This document shows positions 42,207-51,472 of a DNA stretch of 64,000 bases, piece by piece (within the stretch, counting starts at the first letter, position 1; each line of letters starts with the position of its first letter). The translations under genes were made by a program, and so were the position numbers. Under the pieces are notes generated by a model, which had not been told where the DNA came from, did not search any database, and worked only from the letters and a program-made list of their open reading frames with translations. This DNA is from JALYGY01 sp963800975 (GTDB taxonomy: Bacteria > Actinomycetota > Rubrobacteria > Rubrobacterales > Rubrobacteraceae). The stretch covers positions 124,001 to 188,000 of the forward strand of contig CAWDDB010000021.1 in NCBI GenBank assembly GCA_963800975.1. Reading direction: 5' to 3'.

Positions 42207-43986
42207 ATGGCTTCCGAAAACGGCCGGCCAGACGCGCCGGTTCCGCTCGCGCGACTGGTTCGACAACCCTGAGCGCCTGGACCAGACGGCGCTGTACCTC
42301 GAGCGCTTCATGAACTACGGGAACACGCCAGACGAGCTACGCTCCGGCAAGCCCGTGGTCGGCATCGCCCAGAGCGGCAGCGACCTCTCGCCCTGCAACC
42401 GGCACCACCTGCAGCTCGCGAGCCGCGTGCGCGACGGGATACGAGACGCGGGCGGGATCCCGATAGAGTTCCCGGTCCATCCCATAAACGAGAACTGCCG
42501 CAGGCCGACGGCGGCGCTGGACCGCAACCTCTTCTACCTGGGGTTGGTGGAGATCCTCTACGGCTACTTCATGGACGCCGTGGTGCTGACCACCGGCTGC
42601 GACAAGACCACGCCTGCCGCCATCATGGCTGCCTCGACCGTGGACATACCAGCGATCGTCCTCTCCGGCGGGCCGATGCTGGACGGCCACTTCGAGGGCG
42701 AGCTGGTCGGCTCCGGGATGGCGATCTGGAAGTGCCGGCGCAAGCTGGCAACCGGCCAGATCGACGAGGAAGAGTTCTTCGAAACCGCCCTGGCCTCCGC
42801 GCCTTCGGCGGGCCACTGCAACACCATGGGCACGGCCTCGACAATGAACGCCCTGGCCGAGGTGCTCGGGTTCTCGCTGCCGGGGTGCGCGGCGATCCCG
42901 GCCCCCTACCGCGAGCGTGGCCAGATGGCCTACTACACGGGGAAACGCATCGTCGAGATGGCCAACGAGGACCTGCGCCCCTCCAGGATCCTGACCCGCG
43001 AGTCGTTCCTGAACGCCATCGTCGCCACCACCGCCATCGGCGGCTCGACCAACGCGCAGCCGCACATCATGGCCATGGCCCGCCACGCCGGCGTCGAGCT
43101 CGAGCCCGCCGACTGGGAGCACGGCTACGACGTGCCGCTGCTCGTCAACATGCAGCCGGCCGGCGAGTACCTCGGCGAGCGGTTCCACCACGCCGGCGGG
43201 GTGCCCGCGGTGGTGAACGAGCTCCTGCGGGCCGGCAAGATAGACGGCGAGGCCCTGACCGTCACCGGGCAGACGCTGCAGGACAGCGTGGCGGGCAAGG
43301 AGAGCATTGACCGCGAGATGATCACGGCCTGCGACGAGCCGTTGCAGGAGCGGGCCGGTTTCCGGGTCCTCTCCGGGAACCTCTTCGACTTCGCGATCAT
43401 CAAGACGAGCGTGATCTCCGACGAGTTCCGCGAGCGCTACCTGAGCGACGAGGGCGTCTTCGAGGGCCGGGCCGTCGTCTTCGACGGCTCCGACGACTAC
43501 CACGAGCGCATCAACGATCCCGACCTGGACATCGACGAGCGCAGCATACTCGTGATCCGGGGCGCGGGACCCGTCGGCTGGCCCGGCTCGGCCGAGGTCG
43601 TCAACATGCAGCCCCCAGACGCGCTCCTGAGGCGCGGCATCAACACGCTGCCGACCATAGGCGACGGCCGGCAATCCGGCACGGCGGACAGCCCCTCGAT
43701 CCTGAACGCCGCCCCAGAGAGCGCGGTGGGCGGTGGCCTGGCCTGGCTGCGGAGCGGGGACACGATCCGCATCGACCTGGGCTCGGGGCGCTGCGACATG
43801 CTCGTGCCGGAAGAAGAGATCGAACGCCGCAAGCGGGAGGACGGTATCCCGCCGGTGCCTGAGACGCGCACGCCGTGGCAGGAGATCTACCGCTCCACCG
43901 TCGGACAGCTCGACGGCGGCGGGGTCATGGAGGCGGCGCTGAAGTACCGCGACATAGCCGACAAGATGCCGCGCCACAACCACTGA
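42207..43986 (+). CDS. IlvD/Edd family sugar-acid dehydratase, with a frameshift near the N-terminus
   Basis: The main frame runs from about 42310 to 43986. Family marks are VGIAQSGSDLSPCNRHH, LTTGCDKTTPAAIMAA (cluster Cys), SAGHCNTMGTASTMN and GGSTNAQPHI. It is close to arabinonate/xylonate-type dehydratases, iron-sulfur enzymes that dehydrate aldonates. The conserved start RSRDWFDNPERLDQTALYLERF lies upstream in the same frame but has no start codon there. ATG 42207, with GGAGAG, is out of frame. Removing one A from AAAA (42217-42220) joins MASE to it. This is a one-base insertion or sequencing error. Confidence 0.85.
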
Positions 43987-43997
43987 GCACGTCACGG

Positions 43998-44029
43998 AGG
44001 TAGGGGCGGTTTGTGAACCGCCCCTACCT
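43998..44029. terminator. Perfect 14-bp hairpin; palindrome family, copy 3
   Basis: Arms 43998-44011 and 44016-44029 are exact reverse complements around the loop TGTG. It lies 12 bases after the dehydratase stop and can end that operon. The core GGGGCGGTT/AACCGCCCC belongs to the dispersed palindrome family. Confidence 0.7.
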
Positions 44030-44098
44030 GGCAATTCGCTTTGCGTGTTACAGTGTCGGGTGTAGCGCTGATGCGAGACCGGGGAGGGACCGGGCGCC

Positions 44099-45298
44099 GT
44101 GAGACGTATCGCCATGTTGCTGGTGCTGGTTGCCACGACGACGCTCCTGGCCGCAGGAGTGGCGTTTACGCAGGCCGTCGAGGGAGAGGACGCGCCCACC
44201 TACATCGTAGTGCTGGAGGACGGCGTGGATAGTCCTTCGCGCGTGGCGGACGGGATAGAGGGGCGACAGGAGGGCCTGGAGGTAGGCTTCGTCTACAGCG
44301 CGGCGCTTGAGGGTTTCTCCGCGGAGATCCCGGCGGAATCCCTCGACGATGTGCGCAACAACCGCAGCGTCGCCTACGTCGAGCGGGACAAGGTCGTGAG
44401 GAAGCTCGAGCAGGCGCTCCCCTGGGGCATCGAGCGCGTTGACGCCCCCAACAGCACCGCGGATCCCGGGACCGGCCCGGTGACGGTCACGGGCGTCCGC
44501 GTGTACGTGCTGGACACTGGGATCGACGCGGATCACGCCGACCTGAACGTGGTCAGGCACCTCAACTTCCACGGCGGGCCGAACACCGACTGCGACGGGC
44601 ACGGGACCCACGTGGCCGGCACGCTGGCGGCCGAGGATAACGACGGCGACGTGGTCGGCGTGGCTCCCGGAGCGCCGTTGACCGGCGTCAAGGTTCTCGA
44701 CTGCACCGGGCACGGAACGGTGTCCAAGGTTATCAAGGGCGTCGACTGGGTGACCAGGCACACCAAGGGCCCGGACGGCGCGGCTGGCACCGCCGACGAC
44801 CGGACGCCGGCCGTCGCGAACATGAGCATCGGCGGCGACATCAGCCGGGCGCTGGACAGGGCGGTCAGGCGGTCGGTTGACGGCGGCGTCTTCTACTCGA
44901 TCTCCGCCGGCAACGACGGCAGGAGCGCGTGCAAGCGCTCGCCGGCGCGCGCTGGGGTCGGCAGGAACAACGGCATCGTCACCACCGCCGCCACCAACAG
45001 GCTCGACCAGGAGGCCGCCTGGAGCAGCTACGGGCGCTGCGTGGACCTGTGGGCGCCCGGCGTGGGTATCGAGTCGACGAGGCTGGGCGGCGGCACGAAG
45101 CCCGACTCCGGCACGTCCATGTCCGCGCCGCATGTGGGCGGGACGGCCGCGCTCTACCTCGCGGCCAACCCCGCGGACTCCGCGGTCGAGACCGAGACCG
45201 CGCTCGTGGCCAACTCCGAGCCCACCTCCACCAAGAGCAAGAACGGGGCCGAGATCCGGCTCGTCGACGCCGGCGACGAGATGTCTCCCACCCCCTGA
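44099..45298 (+). CDS. Secreted subtilisin-like serine protease (S8) with I9 propeptide
   Basis: A 399-residue preproprotein. Signal peptide residues 1 to about 25, an inhibitor I9 prodomain (about 33-100, TYIVVLEDGV to VERDKVV) and a peptidase S8 domain. The triad is Asp in VYVLDTGIDADH near 142, His in DGHGTHVAGTLA near 171 and Ser in DSGTSMSAPHVGG near 343, with the oxyanion Asn in SISAGND. It resembles thermitase and aqualysin-type exported proteases. GTG start with GGGAGGG upstream. Confidence 0.92.
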   Translation: MRRIAMLLVLVATTTLLAAGVAFTQAVEGEDAPTYIVVLEDGVDSPSRVADGIEGRQEGLEVGFVYSAALEGFSAEIPAESLDDVRNNRSVAYVERDKVVRKLEQALPWGIERVDAPNSTADPGTGPVTVTGVRVYVLDTGIDADHADLNVVRHLNFHGGPNTDCDGHGTHVAGTLAAEDNDGDVVGVAPGAPLTGVKVLDCTGHGTVSKVIKGVDWVTRHTKGPDGAAGTADDRTPAVANMSIGGDISRALDRAVRRSVDGGVFYSISAGNDGRSACKRSPARAGVGRNNGIVTTAATNRLDQEAAWSSYGRCVDLWAPGVGIESTRLGGGTKPDSGTSMSAPHVGGTAALYLAANPADSAVETETALVANSEPTSTKSKNGAEIRLVDAGDEMSPTP

Positions 45299-45375
45299 CC
45301 CCTGGGCGGAACGCGATTGAACCTCCCGGGGCGGCGCGTTACGCTAGAGGACCCAGGCTAGGAGAGGAGAAGGCT

Positions 45376-45855
45376 TTGACGGAAGAGCGCACCGAGCAAG
45401 TCATCGAGGCGATGGGGCTGCCGGACATGGCCGTCCAGACAGACGAGATCCCCTGGGTGCCGCAGGGCGAGAGGGTCTGGTTCAAGCCCCTGAGGTTCGA
45501 CCTCGCCACCGGGCGCTGGATCAACCTCCTCAGGGTCGAGGGCGGCGGGAAGGTCAACCGCCACCGCCACACCGGCGGGCAGGTGCTCGGGTACTGCATC
45601 GAGGGCTCCTGGCACTACCTGGAAAGAGAATGGGTGGCGAGGCCCGGCACGCTTGTCTACGAGCCTCCCGGCGACATCCACACGCTCGTCGTCGACGAGG
45701 ACTACATGGAGACGCTCTTTATCCTGGAGGGAACCGTCCAGTACATAGACGACGATGACAACCTGATCTACCAGGACGACGTCTTCTCGAAGCTGGAACG
45801 CTACCTGAAGTTCTGCGAGGAGGAAGGCGTGGAGCCCCTCGACCTCCGCTACTGA
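45376..45855 (+). CDS. Cupin protein, 2,4'-dihydroxyacetophenone dioxygenase family
   Basis: TTG 45376 follows AGGAGAGGAGAAGG; a longer frame is a shadow of the protease gene. The 159-residue protein has RHRHTGGQVLGYCIEGSWHY (three His and a Gln site) and YEPPGDIHTLVV (second cupin motif). It resembles the 2,4'-dihydroxyacetophenone dioxygenase family, iron cupins that cleave carbon-carbon bonds, though many members are untested. It is three bases before an SDR gene, so the two are co-transcribed. Confidence 0.82.
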   Translation: MTEERTEQVIEAMGLPDMAVQTDEIPWVPQGERVWFKPLRFDLATGRWINLLRVEGGGKVNRHRHTGGQVLGYCIEGSWHYLEREWVARPGTLVYEPPGDIHTLVVDEDYMETLFILEGTVQYIDDDDNLIYQDDVFSKLERYLKFCEEEGVEPLDLRY

Positions 45856-45858
45856 GCG

Positions 45859-46628
45859 GTGGCCGTACTCGACGACTTCAGGCTGGACGGCCGCGTCGCG
45901 CTCGTGACGGGGGCGGGGCAGGGCCTCGGCCAGGGCCTGGCCCTTGGCCTGGCCGAAGCGGGCGCTGACGTGGTAGCGCTCGACGTCGCGCCGCTCGAAG
46001 AGACCGCCGAGCAGATCGAGAGCCTGGGCAGGCGCTGCCACCAGATGAGCTCGGACCTGCTCGGCATCCGCACGGACGAGGCGGCGGGAATCGTCTCGGA
46101 GTGCGTCGAAGTTCTGGGCAGGCTGGATATCCTGGTCAACAACGCCGGCGTCATCCGGCGGGCGCCCGCGCTCGAGTTCGGCGAGGAGGACTGGGAGGAC
46201 GTCATAAACCTGAACCTGAACAGCCTCTGGTACCTGAGCCAGGCGGCCGCCCGGCGCTTCGTCGAAGGGGGGAGGGGGGCAAGATCGTCAGCGTCGCCTC
46301 CGTCCTCTCTTTCTCCGGCGGCATCATCGTCCCCTCGTACGCCGCGACCAAGGCCGCCGTCGCGAACCTGACGCGCGCTTTGGCCAACGAGTGGGCGCCG
46401 CTTGGCATAAACGTCAACGCCCTAGCCCCCAGCTACTTCACGACCTCGTTGACCTCAGCCCTGCGCCAGGACGCCGAGCGCTCCGAGGCCCTGCTCGTCC
46501 GCATCCCCGCCGGACGCTACGGCGAGCCCGAGGATCTCAAGGGCGCCGTGGTCTACCTCGCCTCCGACGCCTCGTCCTACGTGCACGGGGTGACCCTGCC
46601 CGTGGACGGCGGCTGGCTTGCCCGCTGA
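45859..46628 (+). pseudogene. SDR family oxidoreductase, split by a one-base frameshift
   Basis: From GTG 45859 the first frame gives VALVTGAGQGLGQGLALGL, VNNAGVIRRAP and NLNSLWYLSQAAARRFVEGGRG. It then fails in the G-run at about 46268-46282 (GGGGGGAGGGGGGC). The other frame continues GKIVSVASVLSFSGG, YAATKAAVANL (catalytic Tyr/Lys) and VDGGWLAR to 46628. One missing G restores a normal 256-residue gluconate-5-dehydrogenase-like SDR. A homopolymer sequencing error is as likely as a true mutation. Confidence 0.85.
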
Positions 46629-46680
46629 ATTAAGAATGGCGAATCAGGAACTCAGAATTCACCATTCGCAATTCTCAATT
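46629..46680. repeat. AT-rich inverted repeat of GAATTAAGAATGGCGAAT type
   Basis: The left arm TGAATTAAGAATGGCGAAT is matched by the inverse of ATTCGCAATTCTCAATTCA with two mismatches. It lies between convergent genes and may act as a two-way terminator. A related AT-rich tract lies at 47968-48070. Confidence 0.55.
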
Positions 46681-47111
46681 CACTTGCCTGGCAGGACGTA
46701 GGAGAGCGCGCCGTTGCGGTGCTCGACGGTGAGGTGTCCTCGGCTGGCGAGGTTGGAGAGGAGGTCCTCTGCTTCGTCCAGGGTGAGGGAGGTGTCGAGG
46801 GCGGCTTCTACTGGGGTTACGCCGCTCCCCGAGTCGCGAACGGCCATCAGCAGCTGCTTCTCCGTGCCAGGGCCGGGTGTCGTATCGGGGGCTCCTTCGC
46901 GCCAGAGCAGGCGGAAGCCGAGCAGCACCAGGACGATGGAGGGGATGAGGGGTAGGACCACGACCAGCACAGGCGACCCGTACCAGAACAAGAAGAACGA
47001 AAACCAGGACGCGGGCATCGCCACCCCGAAGCCCAGCGTCGAGAAAAGGTAGGGATCCCGGCCCGCGTCGTCCTCGCGGGTCCGGTACCGCGTCCGCCTC
47101 TGGAAATCCAC
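46680..47111 (-). CDS. Two-helix membrane protein with C-terminal winged-helix-like domain
   Basis: The 143-residue protein starts at ATG 47111. A basic N-terminus (FQRRTRYRTRED) is followed by two hydrophobic helices (about residues 25-45 and 48-70). The soluble C-terminal part, LLMAVRDSGSGVTPVEAALDTSLTLDEAEDLLSNLASRGHLTVEH, has the pattern of a winged helix-turn-helix. It may be a membrane-tethered regulator or sensor. No family name is recognised. It is divergent from an SDR gene. Confidence 0.68.
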   Translation of the reverse strand: MDFQRRTRYRTREDDAGRDPYLFSTLGFGVAMPASWFSFFLFWYGSPVLVVVLPLIPSIVLVLLGFRLLWREGAPDTTPGPGTEKQLLMAVRDSGSGVTPVEAALDTSLTLDEAEDLLSNLASRGHLTVEHRNGALSYVLPGK

Positions 47112-47217
47112 GTACCCCGAGACCTCCCCTGAAGTTGTGTTTCCGCTCCTCCGCCTCTATCTTTACCGGAGGATCCATCCTAGAAGACGAAGGTTGCAAG
47201 GGGGTAACGGTCGCGTG

Positions 47218-47970
47218 ATGTTTTCGGAAGAAGTCGCGTGGGTCACGGGCAGCAGCACGGGAATCGGGGCCGCCTCGGCGGTGGCGCTCGCCGAAGCGGG
47301 CTGCCGGGTGGCGGTTCACTACAACCGCAGCGAGGACGAGGCGCGGGAGGTCGTCGAGCGGATCTCCTCCTCCGGCGGCGAGGCGATGCTCGTCGGGGGC
47401 GACGTGGCGGACGCCGCCGAGGTCGAGAGGATGGCGCGCGAGATCGAGGACCGCTACGGCCGCCTCGACGTGCTGGTTAACAACGCAGGGTCCATGATCG
47501 AACGCCGCCCCTTCTCGGAGATGACCGAAGACCTCTGGGATCGCGTGATGAACGTGAACCTGAAGTCCGTCTACCTCTGCTCGCAGGCGGTCCTTCCCGC
47601 GATGAAACGCCAGGGCAAAGGACGCATCATCAACATGACCTCGGTCGCCGCGCGAAACGGCGGCGGACCCGGCGCCTCGGCCTACGCGACGTCGAAGGGT
47701 GGCGTCAGCACGCTCACCCGGGCGATGGCCAGGGAGCTGGTCCCCGACAACATCCTGGTAAACGGCGTGGCCCCCGGCGTCATCACCACCCCCTTCCACG
47801 ACCACTTCACGCCGCCGGACGTGCGCGAGACGTTGGCCGGGAGCATCCCCATAGGTCGCGAAGGCACGCCGGAAGAGATCGCGGGCGCGGTGGTCTTCCT
47901 GGCCTCTCCCGCCGCCGACTACCTGGTAGGCGAGATCATCGAGGTCAACGGCGGACAGTTGATGAATTAG
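47218..47970 (+). CDS. SDR family oxidoreductase (FabG-like)
   Basis: A GTG-ATG pair at 47215-47220 offers two starts; ATG 47218 is used. 250 residues: AWVTGSSTGIGAASAVAL, VHYNRSEDEA (NADP-type), VNNAGSMIER, NMTSVAARN and YATSKGGVSTL (Tyr/Lys near 157-161), VNGGQLMN end. All catalytic residues are kept. It likely oxidises or reduces a sugar or keto-acid in the catabolic island. Confidence 0.87.
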   Translation: MFSEEVAWVTGSSTGIGAASAVALAEAGCRVAVHYNRSEDEAREVVERISSSGGEAMLVGGDVADAAEVERMAREIEDRYGRLDVLVNNAGSMIERRPFSEMTEDLWDRVMNVNLKSVYLCSQAVLPAMKRQGKGRIINMTSVAARNGGGPGASAYATSKGGVSTLTRAMARELVPDNILVNGVAPGVITTPFHDHFTPPDVRETLAGSIPIGREGTPEEIAGAVVFLASPAADYLVGEIIEVNGGQLMN

Positions 47971-48070
47971 GAATTGGGAATGTGGAATCTGGAATTGGTA
48001 GCTCGGGTACCCGCCGTTTTGTCACGACGGTAGGCACCAGATCCTTCAACTCGTAGCTCCTAATTCAATA
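47968..48070. repeat. AT-rich low-complexity repeat tract
   Basis: Strings such as GAATTAGGAATTGGGAATGTGG and, inverted, TCCTAATTCAATAGC lie around the ends of two convergent genes. They overlap both stop codons. Similar strings are at 46629-46680. Confidence 0.45.
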
Positions 48071-48971
48071 GCTGGGCGAAGGTGAGCGCTTCCTCCCACA
48101 CGCTGCCGCTGTCCTCCAGACCCCAGTAGGCTGCGAGTACGGCCTGGGCGAAGCCCCAGCCGCGCACGCGGTCGCGGTCGAGGTTGAGCCGGTCGGACAA
48201 CAGGAGTACGCGCTGCCGCAGGAGGTTGCCGGGATCCGGCTGGCGGAGCAGCTGCACCGGGTTGTGCAGGAGGGCCGCGGTGTCGTAGGCAGGCTCGCCG
48301 ACTACTCCCTTCGGGTCTATCGCCAGCCAGGGTTTGCGCGTCGCGGCCAGGATGTTCCCGTGGTGGAGGTCGCCGTGCAGCAGGAAGGTCTCCGTTTGCG
48401 AGGAGATGAGCTCGGCGAAAAGCGCCTCTGCTCTCTCCACCAGCGCGGCGGGCATGGGTCCGGTTCCTCCCGCGTAGCGCCGTCTCAGGCGGTCGAAGCC
48501 GCTTGCCCAGTCGGCCACGGAGGGGAAAGGGTGGTCCGGCGGAACCGGGCGCCACAGGTCTTCCATGACCCCGGCGGCGATAAGGGTTGCCTCCTCGTCG
48601 TTCTCCACGTTCTCGACCGGCGTACCGGGCTCGCACCTCTCCAGCAGCATCGCGCCGGACTGGAGTTCCAGCTCCAGCAGCTGGACCGCGCCGCGCCCGT
48701 CGAACAACCTGAGTGCCTCGGCTTCGGACCCGAATTCTGAATCCTCGGGGAAGGAGAGCTTCAGGACGACGGGCGTACCGTCGGCGCGAACGGCCGGGGC
48801 TACCCAGTTGCCCCAGAGACCGGGAAACGGTGATCCCACCTCTACCACCCAGCGCCGCCCGCATGCGTCGATAAGCTCGGGCAACTGGTCGAGCCACGCG
48901 GCGCCTCGCTCTCCCCTCATCTCGATGGTGGCCTGGATCAAACCCTCCGGAACGTGGCGCGGAGCGCGCAT
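48060..48971 (-). CDS. Aminoglycoside/hydroxyurea resistance kinase-like protein (APH fold)
   Basis: ATG 48971 with GAGGAGGTCCGAG; 303 residues. It matches the APH(6)/hydroxyurea phosphotransferase family: VVLKLSFPEDSEFGSEAEAL (ATP lysine and Glu), LLERCEPGTPV, the catalytic loop LLHGDLHHGNILAA near residue 198, and AIDPKGVVGEPAYDTA. Such enzymes phosphorylate streptomycin or hydroxyurea, but many chromosomal members probably act on metabolites. No resistance island is seen around it. Confidence 0.83.
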   Translation of the reverse strand: MRAPRHVPEGLIQATIEMRGERGAAWLDQLPELIDACGRRWVVEVGSPFPGLWGNWVAPAVRADGTPVVLKLSFPEDSEFGSEAEALRLFDGRGAVQLLELELQSGAMLLERCEPGTPVENVENDEEATLIAAGVMEDLWRPVPPDHPFPSVADWASGFDRLRRRYAGGTGPMPAALVERAEALFAELISSQTETFLLHGDLHHGNILAATRKPWLAIDPKGVVGEPAYDTAALLHNPVQLLRQPDPGNLLRQRVLLLSDRLNLDRDRVRGWGFAQAVLAAYWGLEDSGSVWEEALTFAQLLN

Positions 48972-49018
48972 CTCGGACCTCCTCTCCCACGGGCCGGTGC
49001 CTCCGTCTGAGGCAGGAC

Positions 49019-49034
49019 GCGGTTCGCGAACCGC
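49019..49034. repeat. Palindrome family, copy 4 (perfect)
   Basis: GCGGTTCGCGAACCGC, identical to 230-245, ends two bases before the aldo/keto reductase stop codon and is followed by CCCTACCC. Confidence 0.7.
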
Positions 49035-49036
49035 CC

Positions 49037-50011
49037 CTACCCGCCGTCCTGACGATGGAGGGCTTCCAGCTTCGGCCACAGCTCGTCCGGTATGGGGTGG
49101 GCCGCCAGCTCCAGGGTCTGCTCTACCCGCTCCGGGCGGCTCATGCCCACGATGGTTGAGGCAACGCGTTCGTCGCGCAGGGAGAACTGCAGGGCGGCGG
49201 CCGCGAGCGGTACGCCGAACACCCGGCACGCTTCCTGCATGGCGCGAACCTTCTCGACCATCTCCCGCGGGGCTTCGCTGTACTCGTAGCGGGCGTAGGA
49301 GTCGGGGCCTTTGGCCAGGATCCCGCTGCCGTAGGGGGCGGCGTTGAGGGCGGCCACGCCGCGTTCGGTGGCTACGTCGAGCAGCGGCTCCGCCGTGCGG
49401 TTGACGAGCGTGTAGCGGTTGTGGGTTATGACCGTCTCGAAGAGGCCGGTCTGGACGAAACGGATCAGGAGGTCCACCGGTCCTCCCGCGATCCCGAGGT
49501 GCTCGACGACACCTTCCTCTTTGAGATCGACCAGCACCTCCACGGGCCCACCAGGCGCCATCATGTACTCGAACGGCTCGCGTCCGGGTTCGCTCAGTTG
49601 CTCCGGGTCGTGCAGGTGTACGAGCTGCAGCCGGTCGAGGCCAAGCAGCCGCAGGCTGCGCTCGATCGAACGGCGCATCTGATCCCCGGAGAAATCGCCC
49701 GTGTTGAGGTCGCGGTCGGCCTTGGTTGCCAGCAGGCAGCCCTCGGGCAGGCCTCCGATCCGCCGCAGCACCTGGCCTATGCGGCGCTCGCTCTCCCCGT
49801 CTCCGTAGGAGGCGGCCGTGTCGAGGAAGTTGATCCGGCTCCCGAACACGGCGTCCAGCGTGTCGAATGCCCGCTGCTCCGGGACGGAGTAGGCGAAGGT
49901 CTCCCGCATGTCGCCGAGCGGGGCGCATCCCACGCAGACAGGGGAGACGGAGAAGCCCGTGCTCCCCAGCGTCCGCCTCGCGGAAGGATCAGTCGCGTTG
50001 TTCTTTGCCAC
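49037..50011 (-). CDS. Aldo/keto reductase (aldose 1-dehydrogenase-like)
   Basis: This 324-residue TIM-barrel protein has RTLGSTGFSVSPVCVGCAPLG at the start and NFLDTAASYGDGESERRIG near residue 61 with the catalytic Asp and Tyr. LLATKADRD holds the Lys, and LVHLHDPE the His. It is closest in style to D-threo-aldose 1-dehydrogenase / L-fucose dehydrogenase members, which oxidise C1 of sugars to lactones. That would fit the lactonase in the same region. GTG start. It follows a solute-binding protein gene by 24 bases. Confidence 0.86.
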   Translation of the reverse strand: MAKNNATDPSARRTLGSTGFSVSPVCVGCAPLGDMRETFAYSVPEQRAFDTLDAVFGSRINFLDTAASYGDGESERRIGQVLRRIGGLPEGCLLATKADRDLNTGDFSGDQMRRSIERSLRLLGLDRLQLVHLHDPEQLSEPGREPFEYMMAPGGPVEVLVDLKEEGVVEHLGIAGGPVDLLIRFVQTGLFETVITHNRYTLVNRTAEPLLDVATERGVAALNAAPYGSGILAKGPDSYARYEYSEAPREMVEKVRAMQEACRVFGVPLAAAALQFSLRDERVASTIVGMSRPERVEQTLELAAHPIPDELWPKLEALHRQDGG

Positions 50012-50035
50012 AGGCCCCTCCCTCGTCTCGCGCCC

Positions 50036-51196
50036 TCAACGTCCGTCGGCCGCGCGCCGCGCCGCCTCCTCGGTGTCCCTGAGCGTTTCGTCGACGCCCT
50101 TCCCGAGCAATCCCTCGCGCAGGCCTTGCCAGATGGCGTCCTCGACCGCGGGGTAGTTCTCGTGCTTGGGCGGGACGAGGGCCGCCTCCTGCGCGTCTTC
50201 GAGCAGCCCCCACCTTCGCTCGGCCAGCGAACCGTCGGGTGCCTCGGCCCGGGCGTCTCCTAGCGAGTCCTCGCGTGCCGGTAGCGTGCCCAGCCTGGCC
50301 TCGAACGCCTGCGACTCGCGCGAGGTGAGGAAACGGAGAAGCTCGACCGCAGCGGGCCGGTCGCTGGCCGAGGCCGGTATGGCGAAGGTGTGCGAGCTGG
50401 AGTAGATAAAGCGACCGGCACTACCCTCCGGGTAGAGCGCCACGTCGTAAGAGCCCACGATGACGCTCTCTCCCGGATCCTCGTAGGTGTAGAACCCGCC
50501 GGGCCAGTCGGTGGACATCGCGGCCCTGCCTTCTCGGAAGCAGGCTGCGACCTCGTCGTAGTGCCAGTCCGGCGTCTCCTCCGGCGCGGCCTTCTCGTAA
50601 AGGTCCTTCAGTAGCTCCAGCGCCCAGCGCCCCGCCTCATCGTCCAGACGCGGCGCCGGAGGACCGCTCGCTTCGAACATCTTTCCGCCGGCCATCGCCT
50701 GCAGCTCGAAGAAGTGGCCGAAGAGGCCGGATTCTCTTCCGGGGAAGACGAACCCGTAGTGGCCTCCGGCGTTCAGCCGCGCCGCCTCTTCCCCGAGCTC
50801 CTCCCACGACGAGGGCGCCCCCGACATGAGATCCGTGCGGTAAAGGAGCAGCTTCACGTCCAGGTTGCGGGGTACGCCGTACAGCGAGCCGTCAATGCGC
50901 GCCAGCTCCAGGGTCCGCGGCGTAAAGCGTTCGAGCTCGGACCGGTCCAGATCTTCGTCTACAGGGGTGAGCCACCGTCTCTGGCTGGGGGCGTACTTGG
51001 TGTGGGTCGAGATCAGGTCGTACGATGCGGTCCCCAAGCCGAACTCTTGCTCGATGCGCTCGTTCAGCTCGGGATGCGAAGGGACGACGACGGCCTCTAC
51101 CTCGACGCCTTCTCGTGCCTCGAACTCCTCGAGACGAGAATACAGCGGGTCGTACATCGGCCCGCCCACCAGCAGAACCCGCAAGTTTTTCGCCAT
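50036..51196 (-). CDS. ABC-type solute-binding-fold protein without signal peptide
   Basis: From ATG 51196 the product has 386 residues and the fold of family-1 sugar-binding proteins: VEVEAVVVPSHPELNERI, FGLGTASYDLISTHTKY, GVPRNLDVKLLLYRTDLM, FREGRAAMSTDWPGGFY and FAIPASASDRPAAVELLRFL. Unlike them, it has no signal peptide or lipobox; it starts MAKNLRVLLVGGPMYD, the first strand itself. A GTG four codons earlier does not change this. It should be cytoplasmic, so it may be a sensor or storage protein. It precedes the aldo/keto reductase gene. Confidence 0.78.
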   Translation of the reverse strand: MAKNLRVLLVGGPMYDPLYSRLEEFEAREGVEVEAVVVPSHPELNERIEQEFGLGTASYDLISTHTKYAPSQRRWLTPVDEDLDRSELERFTPRTLELARIDGSLYGVPRNLDVKLLLYRTDLMSGAPSSWEELGEEAARLNAGGHYGFVFPGRESGLFGHFFELQAMAGGKMFEASGPPAPRLDDEAGRWALELLKDLYEKAAPEETPDWHYDEVAACFREGRAAMSTDWPGGFYTYEDPGESVIVGSYDVALYPEGSAGRFIYSSSHTFAIPASASDRPAAVELLRFLTSRESQAFEARLGTLPAREDSLGDARAEAPDGSLAERRWGLLEDAQEAALVPPKHENYPAVEDAIWQGLREGLLGKGVDETLRDTEEAARRAADGR

Positions 51197-51305
51197 GATC
51201 GCCCCCACGTTGCCCGACCCCCCGCCGAAATGTACCCATTAGAGGCAACCGGGTCAACGGCGTCGCCCAGACTACCCGAGGCTCGACCCCGTAGCACGAA
51301 GGGAC

Positions 51306-51315
51306 GGCACGTGCC
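51306..51315. promoter_or_regulatory. 10-bp palindrome in the divergent control region
   Basis: GGCACGTGCC is a perfect palindrome in the 276-base region between the divergent solute-binding-fold gene and the sugar ABC operon. It might be a regulator site; there is no other support. Confidence 0.3.
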
Positions 51316-51472
51316 AGACTGGGGTGTCGAGCGGGGAGGGGATGTGGGGTGGCGAACATCTGGATACCGGGCACCTCGGACGGCGGGGACATCGTGGCCG
51401 AGGCCGCCCGAGAGGGCTGCACCTCTGGGTGGGCCGTGTCGCGGCTAGCTGCCGGGCGGAGAGGAGGGTAGG

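Noticed and set aside
48060..48971. Antibiotic resistance island around the APH-like kinase
   Set aside because: No integrase, transposase or other resistance gene is adjacent; the gene looks like part of the host chromosome.
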